A stretch of DNA of 64,000 nt from NCBI RefSeq assembly GCF_000410535.2, contig NC_021490.2:654501-718500 (forward strand), written 5' to 3'. This document shows, piece by piece, positions 35,968 through 44,948 of the stretch. This DNA is from Treponema pallidum subsp. pallidum str. Nichols (GTDB lineage: Bacteria; Spirochaetota; Spirochaetia; Treponematales; Treponemataceae). Every line of letters begins with the position of its first letter. Position 1 is the first letter of the stretch. Both the position numbers and the translations under genes were made by a program. Below the pieces are notes generated by a model. The model was not told where the DNA came from and did not search any database. It saw nothing but the letters and a program-made list of their open reading frames with translations.

Positions 35968-37225
35968 GGCTGCACACCAGAGCGTATACAGGCAGGGGGC
36001 CACAGACTACCGTATGAAAAATACTAATGATATTGCTGTTTTAATCGTGGACGATTCTGCGCTCATGAGAAAGGTTATTGGAAAAGTCATTGAAGGAGCG
36101 CCGGGTCTTAGCATAGCGGGCAAGGCCATGAATGGGCGCTTTGCGCTTGACATGCTAGAGCGTGTACAGCCAGATGTCATCTTGCTCGACCTGGAAATGC
36201 CGCACATGAACGGGCTTCAGTTTCTTGAACAGCGGAAACGTCTACGCATTGATATTCCAGTAATCATTCTCTCTAGCATTGCAAAAGAAGGTGCACGGGT
36301 CACGATGCAATGTTTGGAGCTGGGGGCAAGTGACTTTGTCACCAAGCCTTTTGGATCTGAGTCTGCGCATTTGCGCACGGTTTCGCGCAAGATTGTCGAT
36401 TACGTTACCGCGTATGGGAGACGCTACAAGTTGCTGCGCCGCACGCGCCGCTGTCTTGCCATGGACACACCTGTTGAGAGACCTGCCGGCGAGGAGGACT
36501 TGAATTGTTTAGATACCCAAGAGCGAGCCTCTCTGCCGTCTGTATGTGCACGTGCGCCCGCGCGTGACCGTGCATCCTACACAATCACCCCCACAGAGGG
36601 AGCGCGCCAAACGCGCATCGTGCCACTGCGTGAAAGTGGGGCACTGCAGATCATTGCAATCGGCGTATCAACGGGAGGACCTAGCGCGCTGCGTCATATC
36701 TTTGCACAGCTCGATGCAGATTTGCCGCAGCCGGTGGTAGTAGTGCAGCACATGCCTGCAGGTTTCACGCGTGAATTTGCGTACAGTCTTAACCAGGTAT
36801 GTGCGCTGGAAGTAAAAGAAGCGCAAGAAGGAGACTTGGTGCGGCGTGGGCGTGTTTTGATTGCCCCCGGGGATCGCCATCTGACGGTAGAGCGGCGCTC
36901 CCTGGCAACTGTTGCGCACATCAACTCGGATGAACCGGAAAACGGTCACCGACCCAGCGTTGATGTGTTATTTGAGTCAGTAGCTCGCCATTTTGAAAAC
37001 CGCGCATTGGGAATTTTAATGACAGGAATGGGAAGGGACGGTGCCGCGCAGCTTGCGCGTTTATACACAGAAGGCTCGCGTACAATTGCGCAGGACGCAG
37101 ATTCGTGCATTGTATATGGAATGCCGCGTGTAGCCTGCGAACTTGGAGCAGTTGGCGAACAGGTGAGTCTTGATGATATGGCAGCGACAATAAATCGCTA
37201 CGGCAAGGTGTTTGCCTCTTCCTGA
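35948..37225 (+). CDS. cheB: Chemotaxis response regulator / protein-glutamate methylesterase CheB
   Basis: Removes methyl groups from receptors; activated by phosphorylation from CheA. The receiver domain has VDDSALMRKVIGKVIEG, the phospho-acceptor Asp in VILLDLEMPHMNGLQFLE and the conserved KPFG Lys. After a ~70-residue variable linker comes the methylesterase domain, with IGVSTGGPSALRHIF (catalytic Ser), VVVQHMPAGFTREFA (His) and LMTGMGRDGAAQL (Asp). I take ATG 35948 with GAAGGG upstream (425 residues); 35933 and 36014 are alternatives, the last starting right at the receiver fold. Forms a methylation pair with cheR and may serve the two receptors at 44949-48652. Confidence 0.94.
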   Translation: MNATRGKAAHQSVYRQGATDYRMKNTNDIAVLIVDDSALMRKVIGKVIEGAPGLSIAGKAMNGRFALDMLERVQPDVILLDLEMPHMNGLQFLEQRKRLRIDIPVIILSSIAKEGARVTMQCLELGASDFVTKPFGSESAHLRTVSRKIVDYVTAYGRRYKLLRRTRRCLAMDTPVERPAGEEDLNCLDTQERASLPSVCARAPARDRASYTITPTEGARQTRIVPLRESGALQIIAIGVSTGGPSALRHIFAQLDADLPQPVVVVQHMPAGFTREFAYSLNQVCALEVKEAQEGDLVRRGRVLIAPGDRHLTVERRSLATVAHINSDEPENGHRPSVDVLFESVARHFENRALGILMTGMGRDGAAQLARLYTEGSRTIAQDADSCIVYGMPRVACELGAVGEQVSLDDMAATINRYGKVFASS

Positions 37226-37293
37226 GACGGACACGCACCCGTGATATAGAGGAGGGCTGCGCGGTCGGCGCACGTGTTCCTGCGCCTGCACTC

Positions 37294-37323
37294 TTGAATA
37301 CTGGACGGACCTTGATTTACAGT
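37294..37323 (+). promoter_or_regulatory. Promoter placing trpS transcript start at its ATG
   Basis: TTGAAT (37294-37299), 18-base spacer, TACAGT (37318-37323), six bases, then ATG 37330. No Shine-Dalgarno sequence precedes the ATG, which fits a leaderless transcript. Confidence 0.5.
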
Positions 37324-37329
37324 CTCCCC

Positions 37330-38343
37330 ATGCTGCGCGTCCTTACCGGAGACCGGCCCACGGGGCGTCTCCACCTCGGTCACTATGCAGGCTCGCTCGG
37401 GACGCGTCTGCGCATACAGTCTGAGCACGAGTGTTTCTTCATCATCGCGGATCTGCACACGCTCACTACACGCCATGGGCGTGCACAGCTTGCCGAGCTG
37501 CCTGCTCTCGTTCGTGAGCTCGTGCTGGACTACCTAGCTTGTGGCATCGACGCGCAGCGTGCGGTCATTTATCTGCAATCGGCGGTGCCAGAAGTTACAG
37601 AGCTGGCGTTCATTTTTGCGAATCTGGTAACGGTGCCGCGTTTGCAGCGCATCCCTTCCTTAAAGGAGATGGCTCAAGCGGCAAACCTTTCTGAACTTCC
37701 CTTTGGTCTTTTGGGATATCCCGTACTTCAAGCGGCGGACATTCTGCTGGCGCGGGCGCATCTTGTGCCGGTAGGTAAAGATAATGAAAGTCACGTAGAA
37801 CTGACGCGCGAAGTTGCAAAGCGTTTCAATCGCCTCTATGGGGAGGTCTTTCCATTGCCGCGTGCACTCCTCAGTGACTGCGCCACTCTCGTGGGAACTG
37901 ACGGACAAGCGAAAATGTCTAAAAGTTTGGGGAACGCGATTTTTCTCTCGGACGATGAAGAGACGGTGCGGCGCAAGGTCCGTGCGATGTACACAGATCC
38001 TGCGCGCACCCGGGCAGATATACCAGGACGCGTGGAAGGGAATCCGGTGTTTGCGTACCACGATGCGTTCAACCCAAACACGGACGAGGTTGCACATTTT
38101 AAAGAGCGGTATCGCGCTGGGCGCGTGGGAGACACAGAAGTGAAAGACGCTCTTGCGCGCGCCTTGAATACGTTTTTAGAACCCATCCGCGCACGCCGTG
38201 CACAGTTAGAACAGCAGCCTGCGTACCTTGCACGCGTATTAGAGGAAGGCTGCGCGCGCATGCGTGCTGAAGCACGCAAAACCATGCAGAGAGTAAAAGA
38301 GGCGATGGGTCTTTCTGCACGTCCTCTCGTTCATCTGCCGTAG
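37330..38343 (+). CDS. trpS: Tryptophanyl-tRNA synthetase
   Basis: Class I synthetase charging tRNA-Trp. 337 residues, the standard bacterial size. The HIGH-like motif is in TGDRPTGRLHLGHYAGSL, followed by ADLHTLTTR, PFGLLGYPVLQAADILL and VGKDNESHVELTREVAKRFN. The KMSKS motif is exact in GQAKMSKSLGNAIFLSDDEETVRRKV. ATG 37330 is chosen because it begins directly with LRVLTGDRPTG; the 12-codon upstream extension would lie inside the promoter. Confidence 0.95.
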   Translation: MLRVLTGDRPTGRLHLGHYAGSLGTRLRIQSEHECFFIIADLHTLTTRHGRAQLAELPALVRELVLDYLACGIDAQRAVIYLQSAVPEVTELAFIFANLVTVPRLQRIPSLKEMAQAANLSELPFGLLGYPVLQAADILLARAHLVPVGKDNESHVELTREVAKRFNRLYGEVFPLPRALLSDCATLVGTDGQAKMSKSLGNAIFLSDDEETVRRKVRAMYTDPARTRADIPGRVEGNPVFAYHDAFNPNTDEVAHFKERYRAGRVGDTEVKDALARALNTFLEPIRARRAQLEQQPAYLARVLEEGCARMRAEARKTMQRVKEAMGLSARPLVHLP

Positions 38344-38448
38344 GGAACGCTTGTAGCCGCGCATCAACACGGCTGCCTGCAACGCAATCACGCTTCCGCC
38401 GGTTTCCCTCTTACCAGTGCGCCGAGTCCTGCCGCCGAGGAGGTGCCC

Positions 38449-38477
38449 TTGCAGGTCTGGCTCTCATCGCCTAGAAT
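38449..38477 (+). promoter_or_regulatory. Promoter placing msrBA transcript start at its ATG
   Basis: TTGCAG (38449-38454), 17-base spacer, TAGAAT (38472-38477), six bases, then ATG 38484. This is a strong promoter match with no room for a ribosome-binding site, so a leaderless transcript is predicted. Confidence 0.55.
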
Positions 38478-38483
38478 GGCCCC

Positions 38484-39359
38484 ATGCTTGCAAACCTTCA
38501 GCACCTGAGTGATATTCAGTACCGTGTTACCCAGCAGTCTGCCACTGAGACTCCCTTTAAGAATGAGTTCTGGAACTCTTACCAACCCGGTTTCTATCTT
38601 GATGTTGTTTCAGGAGAACTCCTCTTCCTCTCCGAAGATAAATTCGACTCAGGCTGTGGCTGGCCTAGCTTTTCTGCACCTGCAGACGCGCGCGCGGTGA
38701 TTGAAAAGGAGGATCGAACGCACAACATGCTCCGTACTGAGGTGCGGAGTCGGAACGCTAATTCTCATCTCGGGCACGTATTCAAAGACGGTCCGCCCGA
38801 ACGCGGGGGGCTCCGTTACTGCATCAATTCTGCAGCGTTGCGCTTTGTTGCTCGGGAAGAGGGGACTGCTCTTTTCGCCGCAGGCTGCTTCTGGAGTACG
38901 GAAGCCTACTTTCGGCGCGTCAAGGGAGTGTTGCGCGTTCGAGTCGGGTACACGGGCGGTACCACCAAAAGTCCTACCTATCGAAACGTCTGCACCGGTA
39001 CTACCGGACACGCAGAAGCGGTAGAGATCCTCTTTGATCCCCAGGTTATTTCCTATGAGGATCTGCTCAAGCACTTTTTCCGCATGCATGACCCAACTAG
39101 TCTTAACAAACAGGGAGGAGACGTTGGCACGCAATACCGTTCTGCAATTTTCTACCTCAGTGGTACGCAGAAGCAGCAAGCGGAGACGCTCATGGGTCGC
39201 TATGCAGGCGCGGGAAAGTTCACCCGTCCTTTGGTTACCACTTTGGAAGAGGCGCGTGACTTCTACCCTGCAGAAGAATATCACCAAGACTATTTGACCA
39301 AGAATCCTGGTGGTTACTGCCACGTGTCGCTCCACCTGGCGTCAGAGCCATTAGAGTGA
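38484..39359 (+). CDS. msrAB: Fused peptide methionine sulfoxide reductase MsrB-MsrA
   Basis: Repairs both stereoisomers of oxidised methionine. 291 residues with MsrB first: [29 protein letters not shown] and the catalytic Cys in [11 protein letters not shown] (about residue 113). MsrA follows directly: [21 protein letters not shown] with the catalytic Cys in [36 protein letters not shown] and EYHQDYL. The MsrB part is the form lacking the two zinc CxxC pairs. Usual fusions are often MsrA first, so the B-A order is worth noting. It stands alone under its own promoter. Confidence 0.95.
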
Positions 39360-39477
39360 CCGCTGCACTCACGCCCCCAGGGGACTGCGCCGCCGTTTTG
39401 GCATCTTCCGACAAGACGAAGGAGCGTTGCACGCGTGGGAGGTGCGCCCCGGACGCTACACATTGCGGCCTTGTGCT

Positions 39478-41949
39478 ATGAGTACTGCGCAGAGACGTGT
39501 TCAAGAACTTGAAAAGCTCATTCTTCACCATCAAGACCGCTACTACAACGCGGAGTCTGATATTTCAGATGACGCCTTTGACGCGCTTTGGGAAGAACTT
39601 GCAAGGCTTGATCCTGGAAATCCGCTGCTTAAAGCAATCGGTTCTGACAGTCAACGTGACGCAGTGAAAAAGCGCCACATTGTTCCTATGGGTAGTCAAC
39701 ACAAAGCTGCAGACGAGGAGTCCTTCAGCGCATGGGCAAAAAAAAATGCATTGCAGGCATTTCTCGTCCAACACAAACTCGATGGCGTTAGCTTAGAGTT
39801 GCAATACGAGCGCGGTCATTTTTGCTGTGCGCTCACCCGTGGTAACGGCATTGTCGGAGACGACGTCACTGCTAACGTACGCGGCATGCGTGGCTTTGTG
39901 CCGACCCTCACTGCAGAGTGGGGACCTTGCGGCAATCTCCCCTTCACGGGGGGTGTTCGTGGCGAAGTCATTATGCACAAGGATATACATCGTTCCCACT
40001 ATCCTACTCACGCAAATTGCCGCAACACCGTAAACGGCATCCTAAAGCGAAAGGACGGCCGCGGCCGCACCCACCTCCATATTGTTTGTTACGACGCAGT
40101 ACCCGGCACCCCCGGTAAACCGTTCACCGGCTCCCTCCCCTTTGCTGATGAAACAGAAAAGCTTGCCTGGCTCGCGCGCCAAGGTTTCGTGACGGTACAT
40201 TCGCATCGCTGCGCTAACGCACAGGAAGTTGTTGCACTCCGATCTGAGATTATGCGCACGCGCGAGCTGTTGCCTTACAGCATCGATGGCCTGGTAGTAA
40301 AGAGTACCGATCTTGACTTCCAGGACGCACAACTTCCCAGACCTAAAAAGCAGATAGCCTTTAAGTTCAGTACACAGGAGGCGATAACCACCTTGCGTGA
40401 CGTTCAATGGCAAACATCAGGAGTGACGTACACGCCCATTGGTATTACCGATCCAGTGCGCCTTGCAGGAACTACGGTCAAGCGCGCAAATTTATGTAAC
40501 CCGAATATGCTCACAAAGCTGTGTCTCAAAATTGGCAGCCACGTTTTAATTTCCAAACGGGGGGAGATTATCCCAAAAATTGAAGCACTCGTTTCAACCC
40601 CAGCACATGCGCAGGAAATCCACATACCGACACAGTGTACCAGTTGCAACACAGTGCTGGAAAACAGTGGGAGCAGGCTTTTTTGTCCTAATGTAAACTG
40701 CCCCCTGCTCTCGCATCACCGCATTACACGGTGGATTGAGTGTTTGGAGATCAAGCATGTGGGGACCGAACTCATTCAGCGTCTTTTTGAAGAAAAAAAG
40801 GTACGCCGCATCCCGGACCTCTACACGCTCACCTGCGAGGATCTCATTGAGATTGAGCACGTCGGCAATGCAACTGCAAAAAAAATACTCGAAGCTATAC
40901 ACCACAAAAAAGAAATAGCGTTGCAAACGTTTATTGCCGGGTTTGGCATCGAGGGGATCGGAGAAACCATGGGAGAAAAACTTATCTGTGCCGGTTTTGA
41001 CACACTTGAAAAAGTGCTCCACGCAACAACGGAGACACTCGAGTCCATCTATCAGTTTGGAACAGAACTTGCAAAAAGCGTGGTAACCGGTATTGCACGG
41101 GTTAAGGATGATATGTGTGAACTGCTTGATAGAGGCTTCGTGCGCATTCTTGCCAAGCAGCAGGCAGAGTCGCCACTCCGGGGAAAAAGCTTTTGCTTCT
41201 CAGGCTCCCTCAGAAATGGAGATCGCGCGACTATACACCGTATACGCGCGCTCGGAGGCGTTGTGAGAACGTCAGTTACTCGAGACCTTTCGTACCTAAT
41301 ATTCGAAAGCCTATCACAGCCCTATCGCACCGCGCAAAAACTAAAAAAAGAACAGGGGGTAGCGCTAGAAATTATTTCGGAAGACGAGTTTTGCAGGCTT
41401 CTAGATCAAGCTTCCGCATCCTGTACCCATACGGGGGAAACCGTACACCCCTTGCAAGGAAAGAGTTTTTATTTCTCAGGTGCGTCGCGCAGTATGAATC
41501 ACAAACATGCTCAAGAAAAAGTGCGCGCGTTAGGAGGGGATGTCGCATCGTCCGTAACAGCCCAGCTTGACTATCTGGTGTTTTACAGTCAGTCGACACG
41601 TTATCGCACCGCATGCGCGTTGGGAATCCAAATTATTTCGGAAGAGACGCTCCACAAGCTTATTGCCACTGCCCAATCGCCTTTGCATACGGATGCACAC
41701 GTGCACGCGCCATTGCACGGCATGAGCTTCTGCTTCTCTGGCGATCTCGACGGTATGACACGCGCCCAGGCAATCGCGCTCGTACAACGCCTAGGCGGAA
41801 CAGTGAAAACGGCTGTCAGTACACAGCTGACGTATCTGGTGTCAAACGATCCACATGGGCAGTCACGCAAATGCCAGAACGCTGTTCGGTGTGGCGTGCG
41901 TATTATCAGTGAGCACGTCTTTCTCGCTCTGTGCACCCCGGGGACCTAA
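39478..41949 (+). CDS. ligA: NAD-dependent DNA ligase with three tandem BRCT domains
   Basis: Seals nicks in replication and repair using NAD. 823 residues from ATG 39478, against about 670 in most bacteria. The adenylation lysine is Lys100 in [11 protein letters not shown], with [16 protein letters not shown] and [12 protein letters not shown] in the nucleotidyltransferase domain. The OB-fold carries [16 protein letters not shown], the zinc finger is [23 protein letters not shown]-like near residues 386-408, and helix-hairpin-helix repeats follow ([13 protein letters not shown]). The excess length is three BRCT repeats starting near residues 565, 657 and 744, each opening PL-x-G-x-S-F-x-F-S-G. 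The first 17 codons of the frame upstream lack similarity. Confidence 0.95.
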
Positions 41950-41983
41950 CTGGACTGCACCCTGCGGTATGTTTCGGACAGTC

Positions 41984-42754
41984 TCATAGCACTGCGTGCG
42001 CATGTTCGAGTGTTTTTAACTTTTTACCGCTCATTTTCGTGATCAGGCAAAATAGCAGCTGCTTAAGTTCACAGTAGCTCTCTTGGGACAACACCAACGC
42101 GCGCGCGTGCCTTGGAGTGCATTCTTTGACCGTGTTGAGAAAGTGCCACGCCTCCGCGTTTAGCTCAAACCGGTGTTCTGCAGGAGCAGCACACGCAGCA
42201 CACACAAAAGACTCACCCTGCGTAAGATACGCCACGCGCGACACACCACTTACGGACACGGCGTACTGCGTAGCACACCGGCTACACGATGTGATATTTG
42301 GTGCAACGCCTTCTCCTATAAGCACTCGCCACAAAAAGCGTAAAAGCGCGTGTTTACATGCCCCGTCCGAAGAGAGACTGATTCCATCCAAAAATGCAGT
42401 CACCAGCGTCCAGCTGATGGTCCCTTTGCTCGCCTCTATAATGTCTACGCAAATCGCAGCGCACCACACTCTTACGATACTGTCACGGAGGGCCACACGA
42501 GAGTGTGTAACTGAGAAGTCAACAATTTTGTGCATACTCGTACGCGGATTCGAATATACCCATACCCGACCTGTCGTATAGGGAATAACCAATCCACGCA
42601 GTTTGCTTTGGGCACCTCCAAAAAGCGCGGCACGTAAAATAAACGCTTCATCCTGCAGGCGAACAAAAAGCGTTACGCTTTTGTGCCCTTCTCCAAATGC
42701 TGAAAGAGAAAGAACTAACGCCTGTGCGTACCACGAGCGACTCGCCACACACAT
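41984..42754 (-). CDS. recO: DNA repair protein RecO
   Basis: Loads RecA on SSB-coated single strands with RecR. 256 residues. The N-terminal OB-like region begins ALVLSLSAFGEGHKSVTLFV, and LFGGAQSKLRGLVIPYTTGRVWVY is the usual GxR-SKLRG-type segment. A zinc site is suggested by CSRCATQ and CAACAAP in the C-terminal half. Sequence similarity within this family is low, so the call rests on the arrangement. It follows miaA on the same strand after 37 bases. Confidence 0.8.
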   Translation of the reverse strand: MCVASRSWYAQALVLSLSAFGEGHKSVTLFVRLQDEAFILRAALFGGAQSKLRGLVIPYTTGRVWVYSNPRTSMHKIVDFSVTHSRVALRDSIVRVWCAAICVDIIEASKGTISWTLVTAFLDGISLSSDGACKHALLRFLWRVLIGEGVAPNITSCSRCATQYAVSVSGVSRVAYLTQGESFVCAACAAPAEHRFELNAEAWHFLNTVKECTPRHARALVLSQESYCELKQLLFCLITKMSGKKLKTLEHAHAVL

Positions 42755-42791
42755 ACCCTATGGAGCGGTGCGATGAGCGATCATCGTTTTT

Positions 42792-43787
42792 TCACCGGAG
42801 AACAAAACCGTTTTCCGTATGCACGAGCCAGTGAATTTTTACCCCGAGTCTTTGCATACGTCGGAACCACGTCTCCTGGCGTTTTGCAAATCTGCTAATA
42901 GCTCTAAAAAGTAGGTCGACATATTCATCACGGGTAGCAATGATCCCTTGTAGATACTGCGCAGTGAAGCGATATTCCAACCCAAAGTATTCCAGACGCT
43001 GCCAGGAAACCCCGCCTTTGTGGAGCGCTGCCACTTCCTCTATCAGTCCCCCACGTATTCTCTGCTCGAGGCGTGCTCGAATCCGAGCACGCAACATAGA
43101 GCGTGGATACTGTATGCCATACACTTTCGCGCGCATCATCGGGCGCGTTTCCCGTGCCTGCTGGAGCAGCTCAGGGTGCGTTGCATGGAATACAGCAATC
43201 TCAATAGCGCGCATCAAACGCGCAGGATCTTCTAAATCTGTCTTGTTGTGAACAGCATGGGAGTCTTTTAACGAAAAGTACACCGCGCGCATATGCGACA
43301 GAGAAGCTCCGCGGAGCGATGCGCGCAGCGCCTGATTTCTTTCAACAGGTACCAACGCGTACTGACGCAGCACTGCATCAAGATACAAACCCGTACCACC
43401 GACAATAATTGGCACCTTGTGCGCCCGGAGTATACTCGGCACTATGCCATATACTGCCTGTTGGAAACGGAAAACATTGTATTCCTCATACGGATCACAC
43501 ACGTCTATCAGGTGATAGGGGACCGACCCGTACAGAGCTAAGTCCTTTCCCGTTCCCACATCCAGACCACGGTACACCTGCCGCGAATCGGCGGAAATAA
43601 TTTCCCCCTGATATTTTTGGGCAAGCGCAACTGCTAACGCTGTCTTACCTGTTGCGGTAGCGCCCAGGACCACCAGCGCATCATGGTGGCTGCGGTCAAA
43701 GCGAACAGGGTACGGTACAAGTGCCTGCGTTTCCAACCGCATTGGGACCGGGCAGTCTTGTCTTCGCCACTCCGACGGCGCGTTCAT
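42792..43787 (-). CDS. miaA: tRNA dimethylallyltransferase
   Basis: Adds the isopentenyl group to A37 of tRNAs reading UNN codons, using dimethylallyl diphosphate from the pathway containing dxr. 331 residues. P-loop LGATATGKTALAVALA near residue 42, ISADSRQVYRGLDVGTGK, YHLIDVCDP, VGGTGLYLDAVL and the C-terminal YRFTAQYLQGIIATRDEYVDLLFRAISRFAKRQETWFRR-type region are all typical. The first ~35 residues before the fold are probably partly leader, so the true start may be internal (Met16). Confidence 0.94.
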   Translation of the reverse strand: MNAPSEWRRQDCPVPMRLETQALVPYPVRFDRSHHDALVVLGATATGKTALAVALAQKYQGEIISADSRQVYRGLDVGTGKDLALYGSVPYHLIDVCDPYEEYNVFRFQQAVYGIVPSILRAHKVPIIVGGTGLYLDAVLRQYALVPVERNQALRASLRGASLSHMRAVYFSLKDSHAVHNKTDLEDPARLMRAIEIAVFHATHPELLQQARETRPMMRAKVYGIQYPRSMLRARIRARLEQRIRGGLIEEVAALHKGGVSWQRLEYFGLEYRFTAQYLQGIIATRDEYVDLLFRAISRFAKRQETWFRRMQRLGVKIHWLVHTENGFVLR

Positions 43788-43965
43788 GGTGCTCGTAACG
43801 GCAATCTACTCCGCTCAAAGGAACCCGCCACAGCCATTCACCCCACTCCTTTTTCTTGCTTAAAAAACACACGCGGGGCACGAGACACCGCCTGACCCCT
43901 CCTTAAAGAGCACACAAGAAGAAGCAAAAAGACGCGGCGTGTGTCATCCTCGGCTGTGTAAACGC

Positions 43966-44400
43966 CTAACGCGTGTGCTGCCTCACAAAGATGAGCGCTC
44001 CAAGCACAAGGAGATCGACAGCAGTATGATGCAAATGCTCAAGCGCCGAGGACACATTCTGCAATACCTTGCCGCGGCCGAACGCACCCACCACATCCAC
44101 CAGAACCATATTCAGAGCCCACAGCACAACGAACAGCGCTAAAACCGCAGAAACGCAGGAAAGTTCTGGGCGCAGAAAATCGACGAGCAAAAAGAAACCC
44201 GCCGTCAGACAACACAGCGACACGGCGAGCGTTAACACACCGATTGCCACATGACCGCGAAACAATCCGCCGAGGAAATACACCGCCGCGTTGAACACAC
44301 CCGCATCAACATGCACGAGGTCTCGTGCACCACTTGCAAGCAAGAAGAGCGCGAGCGCTATCTGGAGAACAGACGCAGGAAAACGCCTCAACGTACCCAC
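43966..44400 (-). CDS. Small integral membrane protein, function unknown
   Basis: 144 residues from a GTG at 44400 with GGGGGTG upstream. Four predicted membrane segments: VLQIALALFLLASGARDLV, VAIGVLTLAVSLCCLTAGFFLLVDF, CVSAVLALFVVLWALNMVLVDVV and a weaker HTAVDLLVLGALIF near the C-terminus. No family recognised. It follows the tRNA-His/Arg genes on the same strand and precedes miaA after 178 bases. Confidence 0.7.
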   Translation of the reverse strand: MGTLRRFPASVLQIALALFLLASGARDLVHVDAGVFNAAVYFLGGLFRGHVAIGVLTLAVSLCCLTAGFFLLVDFLRPELSCVSAVLALFVVLWALNMVLVDVVGAFGRGKVLQNVSSALEHLHHTAVDLLVLGALIFVRQHTR

Positions 44401-44480
44401 TCAAAGCACCCCCACGTCCTCAGCGTGTTAAAGGAAAGACGAGAACAGAACCATTTATACGAGGAAAGCGACACCACAAG

Positions 44481-44554
44481 TGCGCCCGACACGACTTGAA
44501 CGTGCGACCTACAGATTCGAAGTCTGTTGCTCTATCCACCTGAGCTACGAGCGC
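44481..44554 (-). tRNA. tRNA-Arg (anticodon TCG)
   Basis: Acceptor GCGCTCG pairs with CGGGCGC (one G-T), D-arm TAGCTCAGGTGGATAGAGC, anticodon stem ACAGA/TCTGT around loop CTTCGAA (anticodon TCG), T-arm GCACG-TTCAAGT-CGTGT. Discriminator A; no encoded CCA. It is 14 bases from tRNA-His and probably cotranscribed with it. Confidence 0.93.
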
Positions 44555-44568
44555 CTGCGCACGCACAG

Positions 44569-44641
44569 GGTGAGTGATGGGATTCGAACCCACGACAACC
44601 AGATCCACAATCTGGCGCTCTACCACTGAACTACACCCACC
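44569..44641 (-). tRNA. tRNA-His (anticodon GTG)
   Basis: Acceptor GTGGGTG pairs with CACTCAC; the base before it is G (44641) and the discriminator is C (44569), giving the G-1:C73 pair that marks tRNA-His. The anticodon stem CCAGA/TCTGG encloses TTGTGGA (anticodon GTG). T-arm GTGGGTTCGAATCCCAT. Confidence 0.93.
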
Positions 44642-44652
44642 GCTCCGGCGGG

Positions 44653-44682
44653 AGCCTAGTGCAAAGTATGCGCACCTGTCAA
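44653..44682 (-). promoter_or_regulatory. Promoter of the tRNA-His/tRNA-Arg unit
   Basis: On the minus strand TTGACA (44682-44677), 18-base spacer, TAGGCT (44658-44653), with the tRNA-His 5' end 12 bases further. The same spacing and near-identical -10 (CAGGCT) occur before tRNA-Phe on the other strand. Confidence 0.5.
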
Positions 44683-44734
44683 GACCTGCATTCTCCTTCT
44701 CCTGTGCTGCTTTTCCTCGAGCATCGTGAGGAAC

Positions 44735-44763
44735 TTGACCTTTTTTTTTCTGTATGACAGGCT
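44735..44763 (+). promoter_or_regulatory. Promoter of tRNA-Phe
   Basis: TTGACC (44735-44740), 17-base spacer that includes T9, CAGGCT (44758-44763), then 13 bases to the tRNA start. Mirrors the divergent tRNA-His promoter. Confidence 0.45.
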
Positions 44764-44776
44764 GCGCGCGGTGTGC

Positions 44777-44849
44777 GCCGTTGTAGCTCAGTCGGTAGAG
44801 CAAAGGACTGAAAATCCTTGTGTCGACAGTTCGATTCTGTCCGACGGCA
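44777..44849 (+). tRNA. tRNA-Phe (anticodon GAA)
   Basis: Acceptor GCCGTTG pairs with CGACGGC (one wobble), D-arm TAGCTCAGTCGGTAGAGC, anticodon stem AAGGA/TCCTT around CTGAAAA (anticodon GAA), T-arm with AGTTCGATTCT. Discriminator A44849; no encoded CCA. Confidence 0.94.
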
Positions 44850-44883
44850 ATGCTGCCGCCCTCGGGCGAGGGCCTGTGCGCGC

Positions 44884-44912
44884 TTGACAGACCCTCTCTC
44901 CGATGCTACCGT
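44884..44912 (+). promoter_or_regulatory. Promoter of the chemoreceptor pair
   Basis: TTGACA (44884-44889), 17-base spacer, TACCGT (44907-44912). It predicts transcription from about 44919 and a ~30-nt leader containing GAGGGGG before ATG 44949. Confidence 0.55.
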
Positions 44913-44948
44913 GCGCGCTCGTGTGAACTTATGCCTGAGGGGGCAACC

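Noticed and set aside
37267-37286. GGCGCA/TGCGCC hairpin after cheB as a terminator
   Set aside because: Only six base pairs with no T-run, and it lies directly before the trpS promoter; too weak to call.
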